From Rubrivirga sp. SAORIC476 (GTDB taxonomy: Bacteria; Bacteroidota; Rhodothermia; Rhodothermales; Rubricoccaceae): 64,000 bases of DNA. Shown here piece by piece: positions 42,751-50,574 of this stretch. Location: contig NZ_MVOI01000003.1 in assembly GCF_002283555.1 (NCBI RefSeq), positions 2,029,578 to 2,093,577 on the forward strand. The letters run 5' to 3'. The position numbers and the translations under genes were made by a program. The notes below the pieces were generated by a model, which saw nothing but the letters and a program-made list of their open reading frames with translations, was not told the origin of the DNA and made no database searches. Position 1 is the stretch's first letter. Every line of letters starts with the position of its first letter.

Positions 42751-45531
42751 ATGCCCGACCGCCAGCCCGACGCCCTCGACCGCTGGACGCGCGTCCAGAC
42801 CCTCTTCGAGGCGGCCCTCGACCACGACGGCGACGCCCGGACGGCGTGGCTCCGCGCCGAGTGTGGTGACGACCCCGACCTCTACCGTGAGGTCGCGGCC
42901 ATGCTCGGGGGGCACCGGACGCGGGACACCCTCCTCGACGGCTTCGCCGCCGACCTGTTCGACCCCGCCGACCTCGACCAGGCGCTCGGAGCCGACGATG
43001 CAGGGGCGCACGTCGGGCCGTGGGTGCTCGGCGAGCGGATCGGTGCGGGGGGCATGGGGACGGTCTACCGTGCGACGCGCGACGGGGATTTCGAGCAGAC
43101 GGCGGCGCTCAAGCGCATCAAGCCGGGCATGGACTCCGAGGCCGTCCTCGCGCGCTTCCGCGCCGAGCGCCAGATCCTCGCCCGCCTCGAACACCCCGGC
43201 ATCGCGCGTCTCCTCGACGGTGGGCTCGATGCCGACGGGCGCCCCTACTTCGCGATGGAACTGGTCGATGGCGAGCCGATCACGGACCTCGCGGACGCCC
43301 GGCGTCTCTCCGTCGACGACCGGCTGGAGCTGTTCGCGCAGACCTGCGAGGCCGTCGCCTATGCCCATCGCCAGCTCGTGGTCCACCGCGACCTGAAGCC
43401 GTCCAACGTTCTCGTCTCGGAAGATGGGCGCGTCAAGCTGCTTGACTTCGGCATCGCACGCCTCCTCTCCGCCGACGCCGACGCCGACGACGGGCTGACG
43501 CGCACCGGCCACCGCGTGCTCACGCCCGCCACGGCGGCGCCCGAGCAGGTCCGCGGCGAGCCGCCGACGACGGCGACCGACGTGTACGCCCTCGGCGGGT
43601 TGCTCTACCGGCTGCTCTGCGGCGCCCTCCCGCTCGACCCTGGCCTCTCCGCCTCGGCGCTGGAGCGGGCCGTGCTGGAGACCGTGCCCGCTGCCCCGAG
43701 CATGCGCGTCACGCCGTCGGCCGCGGCGGCCCGCGGCACCGCCGAGACGGCGCTGGCGAAGCGGCTGCGAGGCGACCTGGATACCATCTGCGGGAAAGCG
43801 CTCCGCAAGGAGCCCGAGCGGCGCTACGGCTCCGCGGCGGAACTGCTGGCCGATGTACGCCGCCACCTCGCCGGGCTGCCGGTCGAGGCGCGGCCCGCGA
43901 CGGCGCGCTACCGGGCGGGCCTGTTCGCGCGGCGCCACCGCGTGGGGCTGGCCGCGACGGTCGCCTCCCTCCTCGCCGTCGGGTTGGTGACCGCGCTCGC
44001 GTTCGCGCGCGTCAGCGCCGAGCGCGACCGGGCGCAGACCGAGGCGGACAAGGCGGCCGAGGTCTCTGCCTTCCTCGCCTCCATCCTCGAAGGCGCCGAC
44101 CCCTACCAGGCCGCGGGCGACACCCTGTCGGCCTTCGACCTGCTCGAACGGGGCGCCGCGCGCATCGAGGAGGACCTCGCCGACCAGCCCGACGTCCAGG
44201 CGGCCATGCAGTACGTCATGGGCGGCGTCTACGAAAACCTGGGGCGCTACGAGGAGGCCGAGGCCCTTCTGGTCGCCGCCCTCGACACGCGCCGCCGCCT
44301 CTACGGGAGCGACCACCTCGACGTGGCCGAGACCGAGCGAGCGTTGGGCATCGTCTACCGCCGAATCCGGGATGGTGACCGCGCCGAGCCTCTCCTTCGC
44401 CACGCGCTCGACGTCCAGCGTCGCCGCCTCGGCCCGGACGATCCCGAGGCGGCCTACACCCAGCGCCACCTCGCGTCGCTCCTCCGCAACCGCGGCGAGT
44501 ACGACGAGGCCGAGCGCCTCTACCGCGCCTCGCTGGCGTCCTTCCGGAGCACCCTCGGCGACGACCACCCGGACGTGCTCGACGTCAAGAACAGCCTGAG
44601 CGTGCTGCTGGAGCAGACAGGGCAGTTCGACGAGGCCGTCGGGCTGATGCGAGAGGTGGTCGCCGCACAGCGGCGGCAGGCCGCGCAGTCCGAGACGGGC
44701 GTGGACGCGTCGCTCTCGGCCACGCTGGCGACGCTGGGCACGCTCCTCCGCGAACAGGGCGACCTCGACGGCGCCGAAGCCGCCGCCCGGGAGGCGCTGG
44801 CCCTCGACCAGTCCGTGTTCGGCGATGCCCACCCGCAGACGGCGACCAGTATGCGCAACCTGGCCTCCATCCTCCGCGACCGCGAGCAGTACGATGAGGC
44901 GGGGCGGCTCTATCAGGCGGCGCTCGACATCCGGCGCGCGGCGCTCGGGCCGGACCACCCCCGCGTGGCCAACCTCCTCAACAGCTTCGGCAAGCTCCGG
45001 GCCGAGGAGGGCGACCTCGAGGGCGCCATCGCGCTCAGCCGTGAGGTCCTCCGCATCTACCGCGCCCAGCCCGACGCCGAGCCGATGCGCGTCGCGTTCG
45101 CGACCGGCAACCTCGGCGAGTACTACGAGCAGGTCGGTCGGGCGGATCAGGCCGAGGCGCTCTACCGGGAATCGCTCCGCGAGCTGCGGGCCGCCGTCCC
45201 TGCCGAGAGCGCGGATCTCGCGTTCCCGCTCGAAAGCCTGGGCACGCTCCTCAGCGGTCAGGAGCGCTTCGCCGAGGCCGAGCCGTTGCTCCGGGAGGCC
45301 GTCGCGGTCCGCCGCGCCGCGCTCCCGGCGGGTCACCGCTACACGGCCCGGTCCGAGCGCCGCCTCTCCGATGTCTTGGTCGGCCTCGGCCGCCCGGCCG
45401 ACGCCCGCGCGCTGCTGACCGCCAGCCTCCGCCGCCTCCGGTCCGCTCGCGCCGACGCCGAACTGGTCGAGAGTGCCGAGGCGCGACTCGCTGGCCTGCC
45501 GGTGGCTGTCCGGACGGAGCGGGGCGAGTGA
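42751..45531 (+). CDS. Serine/threonine protein kinase with TPR repeats
   Basis: 926 residues. Kinase domain (about 91-375): G-loop IGAGGMGTVYRA, Lys121 in ALKRIK, HRDLKPSNVLV, DFGIARLL. A single membrane helix (about 398-420, LAATVASLLAVGLVTALAFA) follows, then a long stretch of TPR/kinesin-light-chain-type repeats of about 42 residues (A-x-x-L-x-x-x-A-L-x-x-x-R-R-x-x-G, with GDDHPDVLDVKNSLSVLL and GDAHPQTATSMRNLASIL). The TPRs would be extracytoplasmic and could sense a partner or ligand. Upstream is its likely ECF sigma target. Confidence 0.94.
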   Translation: MPDRQPDALDRWTRVQTLFEAALDHDGDARTAWLRAECGDDPDLYREVAAMLGGHRTRDTLLDGFAADLFDPADLDQALGADDAGAHVGPWVLGERIGAGGMGTVYRATRDGDFEQTAALKRIKPGMDSEAVLARFRAERQILARLEHPGIARLLDGGLDADGRPYFAMELVDGEPITDLADARRLSVDDRLELFAQTCEAVAYAHRQLVVHRDLKPSNVLVSEDGRVKLLDFGIARLLSADADADDGLTRTGHRVLTPATAAPEQVRGEPPTTATDVYALGGLLYRLLCGALPLDPGLSASALERAVLETVPAAPSMRVTPSAAAARGTAETALAKRLRGDLDTICGKALRKEPERRYGSAAELLADVRRHLAGLPVEARPATARYRAGLFARRHRVGLAATVASLLAVGLVTALAFARVSAERDRAQTEADKAAEVSAFLASILEGADPYQAAGDTLSAFDLLERGAARIEEDLADQPDVQAAMQYVMGGVYENLGRYEEAEALLVAALDTRRRLYGSDHLDVAETERALGIVYRRIRDGDRAEPLLRHALDVQRRRLGPDDPEAAYTQRHLASLLRNRGEYDEAERLYRASLASFRSTLGDDHPDVLDVKNSLSVLLEQTGQFDEAVGLMREVVAAQRRQAAQSETGVDASLSATLATLGTLLREQGDLDGAEAAAREALALDQSVFGDAHPQTATSMRNLASILRDREQYDEAGRLYQAALDIRRAALGPDHPRVANLLNSFGKLRAEEGDLEGAIALSREVLRIYRAQPDAEPMRVAFATGNLGEYYEQVGRADQAEALYRESLRELRAAVPAESADLAFPLESLGTLLSGQERFAEAEPLLREAVAVRRAALPAGHRYTARSERRLSDVLVGLGRPADARALLTASLRRLRSARADAELVESAEARLAGLPVAVRTERGE

Positions 45532-45553
45532 GGGCTCTGCGTGCCCATCGTCC

Positions 45554-45595
45554 CACCGAGGCCGCGGGCTCACCGCGCGGAGGGCCACCTCGGTG
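45554..45595. terminator. CACCGAGG/CCTCGGTG hairpin
   Basis: 8-bp arms with a 26-nt loop 23 nt after the kinase stop. Confidence 0.5.
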
Positions 45596-45635
45596 TGCGG
45601 ATCCGGCACCGCGGAAGAGCCAACTTCTGCGATCG

Positions 45636-45664
45636 GTAGGGGCACACCGGCGGTGTGCCCCTAC
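45636..45664. repeat. 29-bp near-perfect palindrome (REP-like)
   Basis: GTAGGGGCACACCG and CGGTGTGCCCCTAC are exact 14-nt arms around one base. It covers the TAG stop of the TetR gene (45661-45663) and likely doubles as a bidirectional terminator. Its self-contained, AT-flanked form recalls dispersed palindromic repeats. Confidence 0.65.
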
Positions 45665-46227
45665 GGGGCTCCGTCGATCAGGCGCTGCAGAACATCGCCG
45701 AGGTGGCCCGCCAGCACGGCCTCATCCCCACCGAGCACGGACGCGCCGATCACGTCGCGCGTGAGGGTGAAGCCGAACAACGCGGCCACCATCAGCCCGG
45801 CACGCTCACGGGCGTCGGGCCCGCCGAGCCAGACGGCGAGTGGCGTCGCGACCTGCTCGGCGAGGGCCGCCCGGAGGACGCCGCCCGCGTCGGGGTGGGG
45901 CGCCGAGTGGAGGAGCACCAGCGTCGGGTCGAATCCCTGGCGCCGGGGGCGGAGGAGGTAGCCTGCCAGTCGCTCGCCGAGGGTGCCCCGGTCGCCCACG
46001 AGCAGGTCGCCGATGGTGAAGCTGTCGCCGACGACCTCGGTGAAGAGCCCCATCTTGGAGCCGAAGTAGCGGTTGATGAGCGCCGCGTTGACGCCTGCCT
46101 CGGCCGCGATCTCGCGGACGCCGACCTGCCCGTAGCCCGCGCGCGAGAACTGCCGCCGTCCGGCGGCCAGGAGCTTCGCGCGCGTCGCCGCGCGGTCGCC
46201 GGTGATGGGCGGCTTCGAACGAGCCAT
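45661..46227 (-). CDS. TetR-family transcriptional regulator
   Basis: 188 residues. N-terminal HTH: RAKLLAAGRRQFSRAGYGQVGVREIAAEAGVNAALINRYFGSKMGLFTEVV, with the typical TetR spacing and RYFGSK. The C-terminal ligand domain is helical (RERAGLMVAALFGFTLTRDVIGASVL). A 21-bp dyad and a -10-like element lie directly upstream, indicating autoregulation. No transporter or enzyme is divergent to it; pyrH is next. Confidence 0.92.
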   Translation of the reverse strand: MARSKPPITGDRAATRAKLLAAGRRQFSRAGYGQVGVREIAAEAGVNAALINRYFGSKMGLFTEVVGDSFTIGDLLVGDRGTLGERLAGYLLRPRRQGFDPTLVLLHSAPHPDAGGVLRAALAEQVATPLAVWLGGPDARERAGLMVAALFGFTLTRDVIGASVLGGDEAVLAGHLGDVLQRLIDGAP

Positions 46228-46250
46228 ACGCCAGGGGAGGAGGAGGAAGG

Positions 46251-46279
46251 ACTAGGTAAACCGTTGGCGACCGTCGGTT
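46251..46279 (-). promoter_or_regulatory. TetR promoter with adjoining dyad operator
   Basis: On the minus strand TACCTAGT (46251-46258) is 23 nt before the TetR start. Immediately next to it 46259-46279 reads AACCGttGGcgaCCgtCGGTT, an imperfect dyad with arms AACCGnnGG and CCnnCGGTT, well placed to block polymerase. Confidence 0.6.
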
Positions 46280-46403
46280 CCCTGGGAGCGGCCCGGCGCG
46301 CTCTGTGATGGGCTCCAGCCTCGGCTGCCGGTCCGCCATGTCGGGCAGGAGGCCACGCTACGGGGAGGCGGCTCGCGCGTTGCCGGGCCTCGCCGCGCGG
46401 CCG

Positions 46404-46411
46404 TACCTTCC
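46404..46411 (+). promoter_or_regulatory. -10-like element TACCTTCC for pyrH
   Basis: 24 nt before ATG 46436. Confidence 0.5.
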
Positions 46412-46435
46412 CGTCCCCTCTCGACGCCTCCTCCC

Positions 46436-47212
46436 ATGGCCTCCGACGACCCGTCGCACCGCACCGACGGCCTCCGCTACCGCCGCGTTCTCCTCAAGCT
46501 GAGCGGCGAAGCCCTCCTCGGCGATCAGGCATTCGGCATCGACCACGCCGTCCTCCGGCAGTACGCCGCCGATGTCAAGGAGGCCGTGGACGAGGGCGCA
46601 CAGGTGGCGCTCGTCATCGGCGGAGGCAACATCTTTCGGGGTGTCTCCAACGAAGGCGCGAAGATGTCCAGCCGCGCCCACGCCGACTACATGGGCATGC
46701 TGGCGACCATGATCAACGGCATGGCGCTGCAGGACGCGCTGGAGGCCGCGGGCATGCACACGCGCCTGATCTCGGCCATCGACATGAACGAGATCGCGGA
46801 GCCGTTCATCCGCCGCCGCGCCATCCGCCACCTGGAGAAGGGACGCGTGGTGGTCTTCGGCGCCGGCACGGGCCACCCCTACTTCTCGACCGACACCGCT
46901 GCCGCGCTCCGCGCCGCCGAGATGGACGCCGAGGTGATCCTCAAGGGCACCCGCGTCGATGGCGTCTACACCGGCGATCCGGAGACCGACCCCTCGGCGA
47001 AGCGCTACGAGGCCATCTACGGCGCCGAGGTCATCCAGCGCGACCTCAAGGTGATGGACCTCACGGCCGTCACGCTCGCGAAGGAGAGCGGCCTCCCCCT
47101 GATCGTGTTCAACATGAACGCGCCCGGCACCTTCGCCCGGGTCCTGCGCGGCGAGCCCGTCGGCACGACCGTCCACTGGGACGAGGCGGCCGAGCCGCTC
47201 GTTCTCGCCTGA
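46436..47212 (+). CDS. pyrH: UMP kinase
   Basis: 258 residues. [69 protein letters not shown] and [22 protein letters not shown] are all characteristic of hexameric bacterial UMP kinase (amino-acid-kinase fold). Phosphorylates UMP to UDP. A short N-terminal extension ([12 protein letters not shown]) and a slightly extended C-terminus are the only differences. Followed 32 nt later by frr, a conserved pairing. Confidence 0.98.
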   Translation: MASDDPSHRTDGLRYRRVLLKLSGEALLGDQAFGIDHAVLRQYAADVKEAVDEGAQVALVIGGGNIFRGVSNEGAKMSSRAHADYMGMLATMINGMALQDALEAAGMHTRLISAIDMNEIAEPFIRRRAIRHLEKGRVVVFGAGTGHPYFSTDTAAALRAAEMDAEVILKGTRVDGVYTGDPETDPSAKRYEAIYGAEVIQRDLKVMDLTAVTLAKESGLPLIVFNMNAPGTFARVLRGEPVGTTVHWDEAAEPLVLA

Positions 47213-47244
47213 TCCTGTCCCTCCGCTTTTAGACCGACCCCGCC

Positions 47245-47814
47245 ATGATCGACCCCCAGTTGCAAGAGGCCCTCGACGAGGCCGAGATGGACATGGACGC
47301 CGCGCTCGACCACCTCGTCCACGAGCTCAACACCATCCGCGCCGGGCGCGCCAACCCGCAGATGCTCGACAGCGTCCGCGTGGAGGCCTACGGCGCCACG
47401 ATGCCGCTCAATCAGGTCGCCAACACGGCTGCGCCCCAGTCCGACCTGATCACGGTGACGCCATTCGACAAGGGCACCATCGGGGCCATTGAGCGCGGCA
47501 TCACGAACGCCAACCTGGGCCTCAACCCGACCAACAACGGCTCGCAGATCCTGCTCTCGATTCCGCCGCTGACCGAGGAGCGCCGCCGGGACCTCGCCAA
47601 GAACGCCCGCGCCAAGGGCGAGGAGGCGAAGATCTCGATCCGCAACGCCCGCCGCTCGGCGAAGGACACCATCAAGAAGACCGCCAACGCCGAGTCGCTC
47701 TCGGAGGACATGCAGTACGAGGCCGAGCAGACGCTCCAGGAGATGACCGACAAGTACGTCGGCCGCGTCGACCGGACGCTCGACGCCAAGGAGGCCGACA
47801 TCATGAAGGTCTGA
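47245..47814 (+). CDS. frr: Ribosome recycling factor
   Basis: 189 residues: [103 protein letters not shown]. With EF-G it splits post-termination ribosomes. Complete; stop directly followed by a CCGCCTCGG hairpin. Confidence 0.98.
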   Translation: MIDPQLQEALDEAEMDMDAALDHLVHELNTIRAGRANPQMLDSVRVEAYGATMPLNQVANTAAPQSDLITVTPFDKGTIGAIERGITNANLGLNPTNNGSQILLSIPPLTEERRRDLAKNARAKGEEAKISIRNARRSAKDTIKKTANAESLSEDMQYEAEQTLQEMTDKYVGRVDRTLDAKEADIMKV

Positions 47815-47834
47815 CCGCCTCGGCGCCGAGGCGG
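47815..47834 (+). terminator. CCGCCTCGG/CCGAGGCGG hairpin after frr
   Basis: Perfect 9-bp arms with a 2-nt centre, starting at the base after the stop codon. Confidence 0.65.
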
Positions 47835-47883
47835 GCGGGCCCGTCTTCTGCGTTCCTTTGGATGCGCGCGCGCCGAGACCGTG

Positions 47884-47891
47884 TAGATTTG
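47884..47891 (+). promoter_or_regulatory. -10 element TAGATTTG of tRNA-Ser
   Basis: Exact match to TAnnTTTG, 8 nt before the mature tRNA 5' end. Confidence 0.65.
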
Positions 47892-47899
47892 CGGTCCCC

Positions 47900-47986
47900 G
47901 GAGAGGTGCCCGAGTGGCTGAAGGGGCACGCCTGGAAAGCGTGTGTGCGGGTAACCGTACCGAGGGTTCGAATCCCTCTCTCTCCG
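47900..47986 (+). tRNA. tRNA-Ser (anticodon GGA)
   Basis: 87 nt with acceptor GGAGAGG/TCTCTCC (one G-U), anticodon stem CACGC/GCGTG holding loop CTGGAAA (anticodon GGA), a long class II variable arm (TGTGCGGGTAACCGTACC region) and T arm GAGGG-TTCGAAT-CCCTC. Discriminator G, as expected for Ser. CCA is not encoded. The 3' side borders a decayed integrative element. Confidence 0.97.
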
Positions 47987-47998
47987 CTTTGAAATCTC

Positions 47999-48034
47999 AA
48001 AACCGGCCCCTGCGTCACGCGGGGGCCGGTTTTT
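47999..48034 (+). terminator. Intrinsic terminator after tRNA-Ser
   Basis: AAAACCGGCCCC/GGGGCCGGTTTT with an inner stem and 3-nt loop, ending in TTTTT, 12 nt after the tRNA. Confidence 0.88.
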
Positions 48035-48040
48035 GCATTC

Positions 48041-48261
48041 GTGACGGGTCGAGCCGACGCGGACACCGATACTTTTCCCAATGTGGACAACGTGGGGACG
48101 GCGAGTCACCCCGCCTTCGCCTTCCGGAAGGCCGCCTGCGTGCTCGGCTGCGGCGTGAAGGGTGTCCGCGAGTACGTCGCCGCCGGCGTCCTCTCTCCAA
48201 CGGAATAGAGCACCGAGTCGAGGAAGTGGTAATTCCGCCACGAAGACATAGAGGCGTTCTG
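48041..48261 (+). pseudogene. Broken excisionase/MerR-type helix-turn-helix gene
   Basis: From GTG 48041 one frame reads FRKAACVLGCGVKGVREYVAAGVLSPTE, then TAG (48206-48208), STESRKW, TAA (48230-48232), then FRHEDIEAFC. Read through both stops this is the HTH_17/excisionase pattern (A-A-x-x-L-G-V ... V-R-x-x-V-x-x-G-x-L ... R-W-x-F-x-x-E-D-I-E-A-F). The two stops in a single frame point to a decayed gene, probably the directionality factor of an element inserted at tRNA-Ser. An intact 55-residue product of the first part is possible but would lack the recognition end. Confidence 0.65.
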
Positions 48262-48849
48262 TTACTCGTCCTCAGGAGAACTGCCGGTACCGGATCGTCC
48301 GTGACAGTGCTTGAACTTGGCCCCGCTCCCACACGGACACGAAGCATTAGGGCCGGAGACGGCTCTGCGGGATTTCCTGTCCAGCCGTTTCGTACTACGT
48401 CTCGGCTTGTTGAGGAGTATCTGTATGACAGAGGCAAGCACGGCGAGCATGGCCCAGAATGAACCCGGATCGTTCGGGACCATGAGATCCGCGATGGGCT
48501 TGAGCCCAGGCGCTTCTCTCTCTATCGACTCTCTCAGGTCCCCCTGGGATAGCTTCTCACGCTGCGCTCGGTCGATCAGGCGCAACAACATCTGCAGGTC
48601 CGAGGGCCCGATGTCGGGGCGGGAGAGGACGCGGTATGCCTGCTCTAGGAAGTACACTTGTCCTTTACGAACCGCAATGTTTCCTATCTCAAGGTCTCCT
48701 CCGCAGTCGCAGGTCCTGTCGCCAAGGACGAGGGCCATTCCAGAGACCGAAAAGTTTCTGCCCTCGAAGGTGAGACCGTGATCGAAAGTCATTTCGCCAC
48801 ACTCTCTGCAAAAGGCGGGTGGCTTGAATACGGTCGTCTCGTCCATCAC
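48262..48849 (-). CDS. SEC-C motif protein with N-terminal zinc ribbon
   Basis: 195 residues from GTG 48849 (ATG 48846 equally possible). N-terminal cysteine pairs C14-x2-C17 and C47-x-C49 look like a zinc ribbon. The middle is helical with a hydrophobic stretch (about 130-147, SFWAMLAVLASVIQILLN). The C-terminus holds the SEC-C motif C171-P-C173-G-S-G-x-K-F-K-H-C182-H183, a small zinc module known from SecA and many unrelated proteins. Base composition is less GC-rich than the surrounding core genes, and it lies between relics of an excisionase and an integrase, so it is probably element cargo. Function unknown. Confidence 0.8.
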   Translation of the reverse strand: MMDETTVFKPPAFCRECGEMTFDHGLTFEGRNFSVSGMALVLGDRTCDCGGDLEIGNIAVRKGQVYFLEQAYRVLSRPDIGPSDLQMLLRLIDRAQREKLSQGDLRESIEREAPGLKPIADLMVPNDPGSFWAMLAVLASVIQILLNKPRRSTKRLDRKSRRAVSGPNASCPCGSGAKFKHCHGRSGTGSSPEDE

Positions 48850-48873
48850 CTAGGGATTGAGTTGCGATAAGGA

Positions 48874-49012
48874 TCAGATGTTAATGCTGCGAGTGATCCC
48901 GTCCGCGGCCGCGGTGTCGAAGTCGGCGAGGCCGTGCTCGGTGACGGTCACCGACGAGTGCCACAGTACGCGCTGGATGGTGCGCACATCGGTACCCCGC
49001 TGGTGCTCGTGG
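48874..49012 (-). pseudogene. C-terminal stub of a tyrosine recombinase
   Basis: About 45 codons ending at 48874 read RGTDVRTIQRVLWHSSVTVTEHGLADF, matching the end of phage-type integrases (G-x-D-L-R-T-I-Q-x-L-L-G-H-S-S-V-T-T-T-E-x-Y). The catalytic tyrosine position reads H-G, and no N-terminal or catalytic-core sequence remains upstream, where a glycosyltransferase gene begins. It is therefore a remnant, and with the excisionase relic marks an old insertion next to tRNA-Ser. Confidence 0.65.
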
Positions 49013-49063
49013 CGGGGCGATGTCGTCGAGGGCGCCCGCCTCGGTGGAGGTGCCGAGGTGGAC

Positions 49064-49777
49064 CTACCGGGGGAGCGGCCCTCGCAGAGCGTGTGCCCCG
49101 ACCGTCCACAGGATTTTGGTCCCGGCGCGGACGGTCCCGTTGAGGGTCCCCGTGATCTGCGACTTCCCGACGCGCTTGCGGTACGCCACCGGCACCTCGG
49201 CCGTCCGCAGCCCGGCGCGAACGGCGCGGACCTGCATCTCGACCGTCCACCCGAACGTCTCGTCGCGCATCCCGAGCCGCTCGTAGGCGTCCCAGCGGAT
49301 CGCGCGGAACGGGCCGAGGTCGGTGAAGCGCGCGCCCCAGCGGAGGCGCACCAGCGCGCAGGCGAGCGCGTTGCCCCAGCGCGCCTGCGGCAGCAGCGCC
49401 CCCGCCTCGACACGCCCCGCGCGCTGGCCGAGCACGCGGCTCCCGATCACGAGGTCGGCCTCGTCGCGGACAAGGGGCGCCAGCAGGGCACTGAGGTCGG
49501 CCGGGTCGTCGCTGCGGTCGGCGTCCACGAACACGACCACCTCGGGCGGACGGCGGCGCACCTCGGCGAGGGCTGCCAGGCAGGCCCGCCCGTAGCCCGC
49601 TCGGGGCTCCGAGACCACCGTCGCGCCCGCGGCCCGCGCCTCGGCCGCCGTCCCGTCGCGTGAGCCGTTGTCGGTCACCACGACTTCGCCGACGAGGCCC
49701 GTCGCCAGCATCTCGCGGACGACGGCGCCCACCGAGCCCTCCTCGTTTCGCGCCGGGATCACCACGGAGACGCGCAT
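49064..49777 (-). CDS. Family 2 glycosyltransferase (dolichol-phosphate mannosyltransferase-like)
   Basis: 237 residues: MRVSVVIPARNEEGSVGAVVREML, VVTDNGSRDGTAAEARAAGA, VVFVDADRSDDPADL (DxD metal site) and a final basic region (YRKRVGKSQITGTLNGTVRAGTKIL). GT-A fold enzymes of this type add a sugar to a lipid or glycan in the cytosol. Its ATG shares a base with the stop of the DUF4249-like gene, so it is the third gene of the TonB receptor operon; how the three work together is unclear. Confidence 0.9.
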   Translation of the reverse strand: MRVSVVIPARNEEGSVGAVVREMLATGLVGEVVVTDNGSRDGTAAEARAAGATVVSEPRAGYGRACLAALAEVRRRPPEVVVFVDADRSDDPADLSALLAPLVRDEADLVIGSRVLGQRAGRVEAGALLPQARWGNALACALVRLRWGARFTDLGPFRAIRWDAYERLGMRDETFGWTVEMQVRAVRAGLRTAEVPVAYRKRVGKSQITGTLNGTVRAGTKILWTVGAHALRGPLPR

Positions 49778-50574
49778 CAGCGACCGTCCACGAAGCCGAC
49801 CCGCGTCACGGTCTGGGTGGGGAAGGGGATCGACAGGGAGATCGGGTAGACCCAGCCGATGCTCCCCACGCCTCCGATGACAGGCGTCGGCGTGGTGCCC
49901 ACGACGACGCCTTCCAACTGGGCGCCCACGAACACCGGGTCGCCGGGGGTGGAGCCGTAGAGGAGGCTCGTCGCCTGGAGCTCCGCCGTGTCGAGGAACG
50001 AGAGGAACGACGCCTGCCCTCCGCCTTCCTGCGGGGTCGGCTGGGTGAGGAACGAGGCGCTGTCGTCGGTGTCCACCCGCCGCACCACGAAGCGCACCCG
50101 GGCGCCCTCCAGCCGCCCGCTGGCGACGGACAGGACGACGGGCGCGGCGTTGCTGGATGCGGAGGGCGACGGCCCCGAGGTCACGACCGACGAAGGGATT
50201 GTGACCGTCACCACGCTCCGGGCCCCGTCGGCGTCGCGGAGGGCTTCGATGCGGTGGGCGTCGCCCGGCGCCACCGCGAGGTCGGCCACGAACAGGTGCG
50301 CGCGGATGCCGTCGGGGAGGGTCACGACCGAGTCGCGCCAGGCGGTCGTCCGGCCAGTCGTCAGTTCGGTCGAGGTGACGGTCACGGGCAGCCGGTCGGG
50401 CGTGTCGAGCACGCTCCCGGCGAGGTCCTGCACACGGATGGCCTGACGAGCCGTCCGGCCATCGAGGGTGCCGTAGAGCGCGAACGCGCGGGTGTCATCG
50501 ACTCGCGGGGAGAACCCGTCGTCGCAGGCGCTGAGGGCGGCGGCGAGCAGCAGCAGGAGCGACCAGCGCGTCAT
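49777..50574 (-). CDS. DUF4249-like outer-membrane lipoprotein
   Basis: 265 residues; signal with lipobox LSAC. The mature beta-rich protein (AFALYGTLDGRTARQAIRVQDL ... TVTSTELTTGRTTAWRDSVVTLPDG ... GDAHRIEALRDADGARSVVTVTIP) follows the order of DUF4249-type proteins, which accompany TonB receptors in Bacteroidota. Its start overlaps the receptor stop by 4 nt. Likely a surface lid or ligand-binding partner of that receptor. Family call by pattern and context. Confidence 0.7.
   Translation of the reverse strand: MTRWSLLLLLAAALSACDDGFSPRVDDTRAFALYGTLDGRTARQAIRVQDLAGSVLDTPDRLPVTVTSTELTTGRTTAWRDSVVTLPDGIRAHLFVADLAVAPGDAHRIEALRDADGARSVVTVTIPSSVVTSGPSPSASSNAAPVVLSVASGRLEGARVRFVVRRVDTDDSASFLTQPTPQEGGGQASFLSFLDTAELQATSLLYGSTPGDPVFVGAQLEGVVVGTTPTPVIGGVGSIGWVYPISLSIPFPTQTVTRVGFVDGR

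Noticed and set aside
42052-45645. 1197-codon minus-strand open frame
   Set aside because: Antisense to the sigma factor and TPR kinase; apparent repeats are the reverse of TPRs.
47801-48241. Minus-strand ORF containing [14 protein letters not shown]
   Set aside because: Spurious translation of the tRNA-Ser antisense strand.
48850-49063. A second copy of the tRNA-Ser 3' end as an att site
   Set aside because: No stretch matching the tRNA 3' end was seen on the far side of the relics.
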